The notes beneath the pieces are model-generated. The model was given only the letters and a program-made list of their open reading frames with translations, was not told the origin of the DNA and did no database searches. A DNA stretch of 64,000 nt from Amphibalanus amphitrite (Eukaryota > Arthropoda > Thecostraca > Balanomorpha > Balanidae). Every line of letters begins with the position of its first letter. The first letter of the stretch is position 1. This document shows positions 32,013-44,000 of this stretch, one piece after another. The position numbers and the translations under genes are program-made. Location of the stretch: positions 337,501 through 401,500 of the forward strand of contig NW_024881584.1 in assembly GCF_019059575.1 (NCBI RefSeq), in the 5' to 3' direction.

Positions 32013-35000
32013 CTGCCGAGCCGACAGCAGCGGTCAGAGGACCCGAGGCCGCCGTCAGAGGACCCAGCCACCACCCCACCACCCTCTCCCGGGGGCCGGT
32101 CAGAGGACCCAGCCACCACCCCACCACCCCCTCCCGGGGGCCGCCGTCAGAGGACCCAGCCACCACCCCACCACCCCCTCCCGGGGGCCGCCGTCAGAGG
32201 ACCCAGCCACCACCCCACCACCCCCTCCCGGGGCCGCCGTCAGAGGACCCGGGGCCGCCGTCAGAGGACCCAGCCACCACTCCCTCCCGGGGGCCGCCGT
32301 CAGAGGACCCGGGACCGCCGTCAGAGGACCCGGGGCCGCCGTCAGAGGACCCGGGGCCGCCGTCAGCGGACCCAGCCACCACCCCACCACCCCCTCCCGG
32401 GGGCCGCCGTCAGAGGACCCGGGGCCGCCGTCAGAGGACCCAGCCACCACTCCCTCCCGGGGGCCGCCGTCAGAGGACCCGGGACCGCCGTCAGAGGACC
32501 CGGGGCCGCCGTCAGAGGACCCAGCCACCACCCCACCACCCCCTCCCGGGGGCCGCCGTCAGAGGACCCAGCCACCACCCCACCACCCCCTCCCGGGGCC
32601 GCCGTCAGAGGACCCGGGGCCGCCGTCAGAGGACCCAGCCACCACTCCCTCCCGGGGGCCGCCGTCAGAGGACCCGGGACCGCCGTCAGAGGACCCGGGG
32701 CCGCCGTCAGAGGACCCGGGGCCGCCGTCAGCGGACCCAGCCACCACCCCACCACCCCCTCCCGGGTATCTCAGTAGACGGACATAAATATTCGAACCGC
32801 CATGACCTCCAGCAATAGCGTTTCCTAGTCTCCCAGCTTACATAACTCGCGCCCACTAAAAGGAATTGGGAAGGAACACTGATTCCAACAGCCTACTGTA
32901 GCAGTTTGTATCCGCTCCAGGAAAAGACTGGTCGCTCTATAGCGCTTTGCTGTCGAAACACGTTAACATCAAATGAAAATAATGTACCATGCAGCCTTCA
33001 CGTCATACCCAATCTGACACAAAAGACACACGAGTGGAGTGCTGGTACCATAATGTAACAGAACACAGCACGAGCTGGCGGCGGTGGCTGCAGCGCCCGG
33101 CTGGGCGGCGCCGGCGCCTCCTACCTGCGGCCAGGCAGGCTGCCAGCGGCGCCCACACGTGCTGCAGCAGGGTGACGAGGCCGATCAGGATGAGCAGCAG
33201 CGCGGCGCAGGGCAGCCACGGACAGCCGGGAGCCTGCAGCTCAGCGTGGCAGGAGCCGCACCACGGCTGCCTGGGGACGAGGGACACACATCAGTCGGAC
33301 ACAGGAGCCGCACCACGGCTGTCTGGGGACGCGGGACACGGGACACACGTCAGTCGGACACGGGACACACATCAGTCGGACACAGGAGCCGCACCACGGC
33401 TGTCTGGGGACGCCGTACACGGGACACACACCAGTCGGCACAGCACACACCCACCAGTCGGCGCTCGCAGTATGCACACCCGGTTGGCTGGCAAAGTACA
33501 TACACGATATTAGTATTGATGTCTGCCTGCGGGAAAGCCGACGGGTAAACATTATATCCACAAACATGGAAGCATCTGTCTGTACTCGGTAGGTGACGCT
33601 GGTGCCGGGCAGAATATGTAGGTATGTAAGTACCTACCTACTGAACATAAGCGTAACTTTATATCTCTTTGTGGGTGCTCAAGCACCCCCAATCCTGAGC
33701 TCGGCACCCCCTGCCTTCTTAAAGCACCCCCAGCCTCCTCAAAACATTCCCAGCTGACTCAAGGCCCTCAATAATCAGAATGTCCATCTCCTAGTACTGT
33801 AATGAGCCCAGTGAATCATGCAAATACTATGCTTACTCAATTCAGTGACTAAGAGAATATACATTGAATAAATCACCACAAATTAAGATGCATGACATTT
33901 GTGTTAACATTACATCTGATATTATCAGGGGCCCGGGAACCATTTTCAAGTTGGGGGGGGGGGGGGCGAGCCTAAAATACCTGACATGATGCATATGAAA
34001 CAGTGGCATAGCTAGGGGTCTAAGGGGACACGTAGTACGTACCCCCTACGGCCTACCCCCCATCGAGTTCAAAGGGACCCTCGGGTCCGAGAGGCCCTGC
34101 GGCGCCATTTGACCGCTGAGGGTTAACGATGCCCATATTTCTACTCAGAAGGGCCCCGTGGGGCTCGTTAGAGCACCTCATGGGCCCTAAATAGCCACAC
34201 TAACGTCTCCATAAGGGCCCCACGCCGACTTCTGAGGGCCTCTTGCGGCTTTTAAGGACACCTCGGTGGTCTTCAAAGGCCTGTTAAGCCTGAAACAGAC
34301 TCTTTCCGCAGTCAGGAAATCGCATGCGAGAGCCTATTCAAATACATGGAAGCACGCTCGCATCAATCGCACGCACCTCCCGCGAGCGATTGATGCGAGA
34401 GGAATTACAATGTATTTGAATAGGCTCTCGCATGCGATTTCCTGAACGCGGAAAGAGTCTACTTCAGCCTTTACTGGCCTCTGAGAGGTCTTACCGGCCT
34501 TTGAGGGGACAGTTCTAGGGGCATTTCCTACCTGTGATGGTCCCACACTTATTTTTCTAAGGGCCCCATAACGGCAACTATGGGGCCCTCGTCGGTGCCT
34601 ATGAGGGCCCACACCGGTGTCTCTGAGCGTTTCACACCCCCAACTGAGTGTCTACACCAGTGCCTATTAAAGCCCTATATATCGGCGGCTCTGAGGACCC
34701 AACAGTCAACACCTGTGCATCTAAAGGCCACCCACTGATGACTTGAGGGCCCCACAACGGTGACCCTGAGGGCCCCACCGGCGTCTGACAGTACCATGCC
34801 GGTCTCTTAGGACCCCGTGCAGGACTTCTTCTGCCGGCCTAAGCCCTAAGGACCCCTTGCCGGTCACTGAGACCCCCTGCCGGCTTGTAGAGAGTTCGCG
34901 TCAGCAGCTCTAAAGGCCCCACACCCGTCTGTAACGGCTGTACACCAGCGTCTATGAGGGCCCGGAGCAACGCCTGTAAGGACCCTCATCGGCGCCTCTG

Positions 35001-38000
35001 AGAGAATCACACTAGCACCTCTGATCGTCCACACCGGCACCTGCATGGCGGCCCCACACCGGTGCCTCCCTTACCGGCGGCTCTGAGGGCCTTACGCCGG
35101 TGATTCTGAGGGTGCCACCGATAACTCGACACCTTTTTTTAAACCCCACATTTGTTATCCGGTGAATTTCAGACAAGTTGGTTAGAGACCTTCAAAAAAG
35201 GTACAATCACTCGATTTTTCTCAAGTTTGTCTGTCTTGGCAGATAAAGCAATACCAGAACAGGCCTACGAACACACATATTTGATCAGGATCGGACGATT
35301 GGACACTTTTAAAAGGAGATCTTTCGTGCCTCCCGGAAATTCACGGGAGAGCAGATGTGGGGTTTAAAAAAGGTGTCGAACTGAAGGCACCACACAAGCC
35401 CTTAGCGTAGCTGAGCTTTAATCCCATACCGGCCCTCCGAGGGCGCCACGTCAGTGCACTCATTGCCCCACATCCCTCCCTCACACCCGGAGCGGGTAAA
35501 CTGTGTTATACCTATAGCAACGATTTTACCACCGTTGTACGTTATGTATTTCTCAAAGTTGACTCAAAATGGTCCAGTACAAAATCTGGCCTGCCAAACT
35601 TATGGCCAAGGTCAGGCCCAAACACGTTTTGGGCTATCAGTCTCAGTCCATGACTCCATTCTTCGGCAACTATACGGTGCAAGGCCGATACTGTAGAAAC
35701 TTGCAATTTGTACCCTTGACCTGACCTTGACATTGACCTCAAACTTTAAATTAAGTACATGTTTTTAGTTATTCGTGATGAGATCTTTCGATTGGCGTTT
35801 GAATTTTCCAAATCGGACCATTAGTTCGGGAGATAACAGGGGGGTAAAATTTATCCCCCCAGCCTCGCGCGTTCGGCTGGAGATCCCAGCCCCGCGCGGG
35901 TCAATGCATTGGGTGAGCCAAAATTGTTTTACAGTGGCGCTATTAAAACAAGCTCTCGAACCGATTAAACATCATTTCTTGCATGATGCCTGATGGCTAC
36001 AGTAAAAAAGAACAGCTAAAAAAACTACAAAAACTATGGCATGCCTTTCTGAAAGCTATTGAGCACCCCCAATAATTTTTGGAAAACTACACCCATGCTA
36101 CTGAATGCAGAATACCGAGCAGACAATGTGCTTTTATTTACGTTCCTTACTGACAAATCACAAGTCTTAAAAAAGCGAACGCATTTCCGTACCATTTCAC
36201 ATAATTTATATCACACATTTACAGCATAGGCGGCGGAACGGGGAGGGCACCGGGGCACCGTGCCCCCCTTTGATTTTGGCATTTTAACATTAGCCCTATG
36301 GGCGTTGCATGGAAAGAATGGGACCAAAAGTCGGCAGTGCCCCCCTTAATTGAGGGTGTTCCGCCGCTACTGATTTACAGAAGCAATATCATTCGCTCCT
36401 AGTGATGTGAATGACAGATAATAAACCCGCGCCCTGGTGGGTACGAGGGGAGCATTTTTTGCCCCCTCCCGAGACCCGACTTTTCCATATATTTCCAAAA
36501 CCACTGCAACCGATTTTCACCAAACTTTCAGTACCCTCCCGACACCAATTTTACACATTGTGACCAAAACTTTCAAAGGCTATGATAGGTTGGCCGCAAA
36601 TGACGTCAGAGTGGTGACGTCATGCTCTGCCATTTTTGACCCAAAGAAGGCTTCGCGGGAAGAACTGTCAGGCCTATAGCTTTGAAGATACAGATAAATG
36701 TTTCCAAATAAAAGATGTATAAGTACCAGGGCTGTCTTGAAATTTTAAATTTTTGGATTTAAATATTATTTTTGGGATATGATTGTTAAAAATTAAAAAA
36801 TATAGTTTCGAAAAACCGGAATATTTGTGATATTCCCTACAGACTTTTACTCACATACCAAATTTGAGATCGATACCTCTTTGTTTTTGGCTAATTTACT
36901 CGTATAGCGAAAAACTGTTCAACATTGATGACGTCAAACTTTGATACTCATTTCTTTAGCAACTCTAGACCACGTATTGCAAAACAAAGGCCACCATTAG
37001 ACTCCCCGTGACGAGCTGCATCGAATAGAGATACCCATTTTATGCAAAAATATCAGCTTTGAATTTTGACCTTTTTGACTTGACCTTGCCCTGACCTCCA
37101 CCGGCGCGGGTTAAGAAAACGGTACCAAACCAAATACCAACCATATCATAGGAAAATGCAAAAAGAACCAACTCGGGAACTTGAATGAATTACAGCTTTT
37201 ATCAAATTCAGAATATCTAATACCTAACTAGTGTGGATACATAATACTGATGATAAAGCAATACATAAGGACTGAAGCATCAACTGGTATTTACATCAAA
37301 AAGTTGGTATCGCGATTGACATCTGTAGATTGTCGATTGAGATCCGAGTCTCATTTTTTGCTTGAGATCCAGTGAGATCATAGATCCTCACTTATTTTTC
37401 GACAGCACAGAAATCCCCCAAAAACTCTTGTTGCAACTCACAAACGCTCTGTTTTAGTAATTGTATGTGATTGCACGTCATAATCCATAGTTTTGTGGGA
37501 CTTATTGATAAAGAAACCCTTTAGAACATGGTTTCAAATGCTGTGTATGGTGGGATCCACTCAGATAATAGATCCATGTCCTTGATTTATCGTCAGATCG
37601 TATGAGATCATAGATCCACGAAAATTTTTCACGCCGGATCCGATGGAATCATAGGTCCTAACCTGCAGGTTGCTTCGAGATCCACTGAGATCATAGATCC
37701 ATCACTCGGATCCATGCACATGTCTGCCTGGAGATAACGGTCCTCACCAGGTGATGACGTAACTGCAGGGAGGACGGAGCCAATGGTATATAGCCTACCT
37801 GGAGATAACGACCGTTACCTAGAGATGGCCTACCTGGCGATGACGGCGCCGAAGGCGGCTGCTGAGACGAGCAGAAGCGCCGTGACGAGTGACGTCAGTG
37901 GGTGGGCAGTGTGCGGCGCGGCGGTGCGCGCCACTAACGCCGCGCCCAGGCCGGCGCCGCAGACGACCAGCGCGGCCACGGCGATCGCCACGCGCCGCGC

Positions 38001-41000
38001 AGAGGCCGGCGTGGCCTCCTGGCGCAGCAGCAGGCGCGGCAGCGCGCTGGGTCGGAACTGGCGGCACACAGCACACGCCACACACAGTCGGCCGGCGCGC
38101 ACTGACACAGCGTGCCTCACCGCCGGATAGCTGGCCACAGTGCCGCTACAACAGTATAGTGTGTTTAACAACATTTTAAGTCATAAGTACGGTTTAATTA
38201 TCAGTTCCCAGTGAGACCAAAACCCGTCCACCTGGACCGAGTGCTGCCGGAGGTCACCCGCCTGCACCGAGTACTGCCGGAGGTCACCCACCTGCACCGA
38301 GTGCTGCCGGAGGTCACCCGCCTGCACCGAGTGCTGCCGGAGGTCACCCGCCTGCACCGAGTACTGCCGGAGGTCACCCACCTGCACCGAGTGCTGCCGG
38401 AGGTCACCCACCTGCACCGAGTGCTGCCGGAGGTCACCCACCTGCACCGAGTGCTGCCGGAACTCGGCCACCACGGCGTCGATGTCGGTGTCGTCGCTCT
38501 CCGGCTCGGACAGGTCCGTTTCGTCGTCGTCGTCGTCGTCGTCGTCTGCGGCGTCGTGGCTGAGCAGCAGCCGGCGGCCGGGCGGCGGTCCGCAGCTGCA
38601 GGCCGGGTGCGCGCCGCCGCGCTCGGCCGCCAGCAGCGGAGTCCGGTCGGCGGCCGGCGCCGGCGCCGCCGTCTCGATCACGGCCACCTCGTGGCCGGCC
38701 TGTGCCAGCCGCTGGGGCAGCAGGCCCAGGCCCGCCTTCAGACGGCACAGCGGCGCCGTGCCGCGCTGCCGTCCGCCGGACCGGCGCGCAGCCGCCGCCG
38801 CCGGACTCACCAGGTCAGCGGTGCCTGCTGAGGCCGCGTAGCGCTCCAAGAGGGCGCGGCAGAGCAGCGCAGCTGCCAGCAGCAGCTGACAGCTGGCCGC
38901 CAGCCGCAGCAGCTGCAGGGTGCTCAGCAGGCCGGCGGCGGCCGCGCTGACCAGCGCTGTCAGCGCGCCGCCGGCGGCGGGAGCGGCCAGCGCGGCCGGC
39001 GCCAGGCCGTCGGCGGCCAGCGCCGCCAGCAGGACGCCCTGCGGCGCGGCCAGCTCCACCAGCAGCAGCGAGAGCGCCACGAGCGCGCAGCAGCCGACGG
39101 CCAGCTCGGCGCCGCGCAGCCCCCGCGCGCCCAGCCCCGGCAGCGCCCACAGCGGCCGCTCGGCGCCGCTGTCGGAGCGCGTGTACCGTCAGTGGTCCGC
39201 TACACACACCCACAGCGACACTGAGCGCCGGACCGGCGCGGCACGGCGGCAACCAGGACCAGACCATAGCGCACAAGGGCCAGTCCCTACAGCTTACAAA
39301 ACACCCAGTGGAAAGCGCACCAACAAACGGCAAATAGCGTATATTGACCGAGCTGCTAAAAGCTAAGGATAGGGGAGAGTGGTGCAGGAGGCCCCCCCTT
39401 AAGCTCAGTTACTATTTTTAGACAACTGATAATATTTAAGCGCTAACGTGTGCATGCGCTGTGAGCATGCATCATTTTCCCATACATATTTGCATTCAAA
39501 ATGAATCCAGGGGGTACACAAACCGTAAACTTTAACATTTTGGAAAAAGTTGCAAAAGGGCCTCTTACACTATGGGTATGGTAAGACGCCCCCCCCCTCG
39601 GGCGTTTTAAAAGTCAAGTCGACTTGTAAAAGACGCTTTGCGAACACAGCTGCAAGGCCTTTTATTTCGAAAAGCTAAGCAAATACGGTGTTATCGAAAC
39701 CAATAACACTTCCAAAGCGCTCGAACAATGCGAAAACTAGCACAACCAAACGCTGATGACCAACGAAAATTGTACCTATAACCTCTAAGAAAAGAAACAG
39801 AAAAAAGAAACAAAAACAAACTCCTTGAAAAAAGAATGCCACGCCTGCCGCAGGTGCAGGCGTTTTAGCATCGGGGGCGTTTTTTATCGGGGGGCGTTTT
39901 ATCATCCTCGAAGGGAGGGCCTCTTAAAAAAATACAGTGTTTTAACGTCCACAATATTTATGGTTTATGAGACATTTGCAGCGCACCAGAACATGGTCTA
40001 TTCTGAAGCTAACATGTGACAATTTCGATGAGAAAAGATTGCATTTGATAGCCATTGTTTTTTTCAGATATATAAGGGTGATAAAGATGCATATATCTAG
40101 CAAGTAAAGGGGCAAAAACAGAAACAGGCTTACCAAAAGTCGCTGCGACGCACCTGATACCTCAGGTTTCGTGAGTTGTTGTTTCAAGAGGGCTTCTGCT
40201 TTACAAGAACATTAAAAAATAAATAACATTATTGGTTTGGTAAAAAAAGCGATGGGGCCTCTTACCGACCCTGGGCGTCTTACACGGATCTCCCCTACTT
40301 GAAGGCCAAAATAAAGGAATTCGGTTGAAATGTTTTTAGGTCTTTTGCATGGCTCCCTAATGGATCCAAAGTTAAGTTCAACAACGGTAGGAAACTGGCA
40401 AGGAACAACGGTACAGCAACGGGAGGAAACTGGCAAGGAACAACGACCAGCTCGTCAGGTCGGCATCCGATAGCCAGCGAGCTAGTGGCCCTAAACTAGT
40501 TTCGACTTTCCCGGAAAACACGAGGAGTGCCTGTTACAGGGCTCAGCGGCTGGTATGGTAGCCGAATTGAAGATCAACTCAACCGGTGACCTCCGATGTC
40601 AGATAAAAGTGACAAAAGCCAGACTAATTCTGTAAAAAAAAAAACAACTCGCCAAAAAGTTCACAGAACTACGATTTTTGGCACCAATCTGGCATTTTAT
40701 TGTGCTCACATTAGGTAGAGGTGGGTGGCGGGATGCTGCGGTACTTGTACTCACCCCTGATAGTGCTGGACCAGGGCGACGCTGCTGGCCAGGCAGCAAT
40801 AGACGAGGAAGAGCAGGCCGCAGGCGGCGGCCGTCAGCCGGGCTCCGTCCCAGCAGTGGTGTCGGGAACGGGTGAGTCGGAGCGGCGGCTCGGGGCCGCG
40901 CCACATGACCACCGAGTACAGGGCGCACGCCTCCACCAGCTGACACACAGACACAGTCAATACATCGTCTGACACACAGTCAACACACCAGCTACTGATA

Positions 41001-44000
41001 AACCTAGTCAATACACCAGCTGACACACAGACACAGTCAATGCACCAGCTGACACACAGACACAGTCAATGCACCAGCTGACACACAGACACAGTCAATG
41101 CATCGGCTGACACACAGTCAATGCACCAGCTGACACATACACAGACACAGTCAATGCACTGGCTGACACACAGGCACAGTCAACACACAGGCTGACACAC
41201 AGACACAGTCAATGCACCAGCTGACGCACAGACACAGTCAATGCACCAGCTGACACACAGACACAGTCAATGCACCAGCTGACACACAGACACAGTCAAT
41301 GCACCAGCTGACACACAGACACAGTCAATGCACTGGCTGACACACAGGCACAGTCAACACACAGGCTGACACACAGATACATTTAACACACCACCTACTG
41401 ATATAGTCAATACACCGGCTGATACACAATCAATACACTTGCTGACTGACAAACACATGTCAGTGGTGTACTTACCCAGGCATGATGAAAGAGCACATTG
41501 ACAGTAAAACATTTGTAACAAATTTAATCCCCGCCATGCTGGTGGCCTGAGTTTTCCGTGTCGTGCTGGGGAGGGGGGGGGGCGTTTTCACGCCCCCGTC
41601 TAACTGGGCTCCTGGCCCATGTAGTGACACGCGGTAGGCGCCAGGCGGCAATCGAAAGAGCATCAAAAGTAATGACGGAAACACTTCAGTCATTTTTAGG
41701 TCAGTTCAAAGGCCAGGTCACCAGAGGTCACCAAAGGTCAAATTTAGTCCAGTTCAACAAGTTTGGAATCTGCTAACGGCTAACTCGGGAACCAATAGAG
41801 CTACAGCGCCGCGGAAAAGCGCATTCGATAGCCCTGGTACAGATTATTCTGGGTGTTGTTCTCAGATTTGACCTCGGGTCAACGGTTTAGCCTCCAGAGG
41901 GCAAATGCTCTAAAAATACCCGTTTTCACTAAATATGTTTTTCGGTAATAACTTCTGACTCAAGAGAGCCACGATATTAATTTTGCCAGCATCGTGTTCC
42001 TCTCGTCGAGGCGCGTCAAATGAACTATACGTTGACCTTGAAAGGTCATTTTGAGAATTTGACCCCAGGTCAAGGTCATGACCTGGCCGGAAAGGGTTAT
42101 TTTGCATATCAGTCGATCCGTATCATCGAGCTGAACACAGCTGACGTGTTTTCATCGCTCTATCAAAAGCTATCGTCTTTATCAAAAGCTATCGTCAAAA
42201 AACTGCTGGTGACATTAAATGACGTGAGATGACCTCGGGGACATACAGAGGGGCCACAGGTGCATTTTTCAGATTCAGTGTGTCATGTTTACCTATAAAC
42301 CGATGTTTGAGAGAGAGGGTTTAGAACGACATTCGTCCAAGAAAGGTGCATTTCAATTTTCTCCCGATGACTTTTGGAGAGATCACAAAATTGACCTGAC
42401 CTTTGGTCACAGATATTTAAAAAATCCGAGATAAACATTTTATATATACTGTTACTCTTCTCTGAAAGTTTTAAAGTGATCGTTCGTTTGGTGTAGGCAA
42501 AGAGAGCCTTTGATTTTTTCTGGGTTAATGCCACCTGACGTGACCTGTTGACCTGACCTTGAACGACCCGGGTCTGAAATTCTCACATGTGCGGGAAATA
42601 TGTATGAACAGGTGTGCCGTTTTTGAGATATTTACGAAAAGCCTGAGGGGGGCGTAAGAACGCCCCCCCCCCAGCACGGCGCGGGTTAAAAGCATTTGGT
42701 GTTGAACCAATAGAAACAAAGCCACCACTGTTCGAGCGATTAACATGCTGTAGAAACCGGTACGAATCGCAAAATAGTCCTAGCAGCACGTCATCGCACC
42801 ATTTGGCTGCCAAATGGAGCAATAAAGCTAAATTAAATGGTGTGGATTCACGTTCCGTAATAGCTGTAGCTGTAGAGCAGCCGCGATTAGAAGTCAGTTC
42901 CGAGCCTGTTGAGTCGGCATTAACCCGGCAGGCGGTGGGCCTACCAGCCACCTTCCGCGCGGTGGGGGGGGGGCATTTTTTTGCCCCCCCCCCCCGTATC
43001 TCCGAAACTACTGGACGGATCCGGAAAATTCAAACGGCGTTCGATAGCCCTGTCAAATTTGTCGAAGGAAACCAAATTTCATTGACCTCGGGGTCACCGA
43101 TGACGTCACAGGTCAGGTCAAAGATAAAATGTTTCTCCGTTCACAGGGCTTCTAGGGAAAGCGCTATAACACCGAGTAAAACGCATTTTGTCGAAAATCA
43201 GCGATAAGGCGTCAGTTGTCTAGTACATATGTTGCTATTAGAGGTCACTGGTCATACCAGGTCAGGTCACAGGTCAGGTCACAGGTCAGGTCACCAAAGG
43301 TCACCAAGGGTCACCACATGAGCCCAACTTTAGGGGAAGTTGGGGCAATGCCGGAGTTGGGGCAAAGCCGAAATTCGAGATATTTCGAAAACCGTACGAC
43401 ATGGATGTCACCTGTCAGTGGTGCTCTGAAGTCTGAAGCGTAAGTGACTACCAATTATCGCATGTTTGTTACCAGTCGTCATTCGGAATACTTCGGCTAT
43501 GAGGGCGCCAAGAGCGTTTTCAAGGTACGTTTCCTTTGTACTACATGCGTCTTCGAAGCTGCATTTCCTACTCATTATGCTACCGTTTGTCTGGCCAATT
43601 CGGTCAAGTAATCTTCAGCACGTCTTTGCATAAGTGTGCTGCCTATTTGAAATTTATACAGCACGTTGAAAAGTTATGGGCCTGCAAATGAAAGTATGGC
43701 TGGCTGGGGTAATGCCGAAAACGTGCAATTACGCGCGTTAAAGCACGCTACGTGAACTTTACCGCTGTAGAATAGCAACGTGTATTTTTAGTCACACAAA
43801 TTACACTTTTAACCGACACAACGGCCTGTTACCATAAGGAATGATTTACCTGGCCTTTTCTTATTATATCACACAATTATAACTTCCAGTGTGCACCAAA
43901 CGTCCTCAAGCTCTTAAAACGCGTGTCAGCTTTGACGGATTCTAGATAAAATTTGAGATAAAATAGCAAAACATCAATTTCGGCATTCCCGTAGATCATT

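Noticed and set aside
31755-32818. Three overlapping plus-strand frames of over 300 codons rich in PPSEDP and TTPP
   Set aside because: They come from the 18-bp array being open in several frames at once, on both strands. The minus-strand exon 31846-32012 is the supported coding part.
34002-36110. A single large hAT element between CAGTGGCATAGCTAGGGG and CATGCTACTG
   Set aside because: The two ends agree only over about 10 bases and no 8-bp duplication was found.
38211-38831. 206-codon plus-strand frame with LHRVLPEVT repeats
   Set aside because: Shadow of the minus-strand exon 38442-39168 and its 30-bp array.
40940-41460. CRISPR-like array of 29-bp repeats
   Set aside because: Units run head to tail without spacers in a eukaryotic intron; it is a minisatellite.
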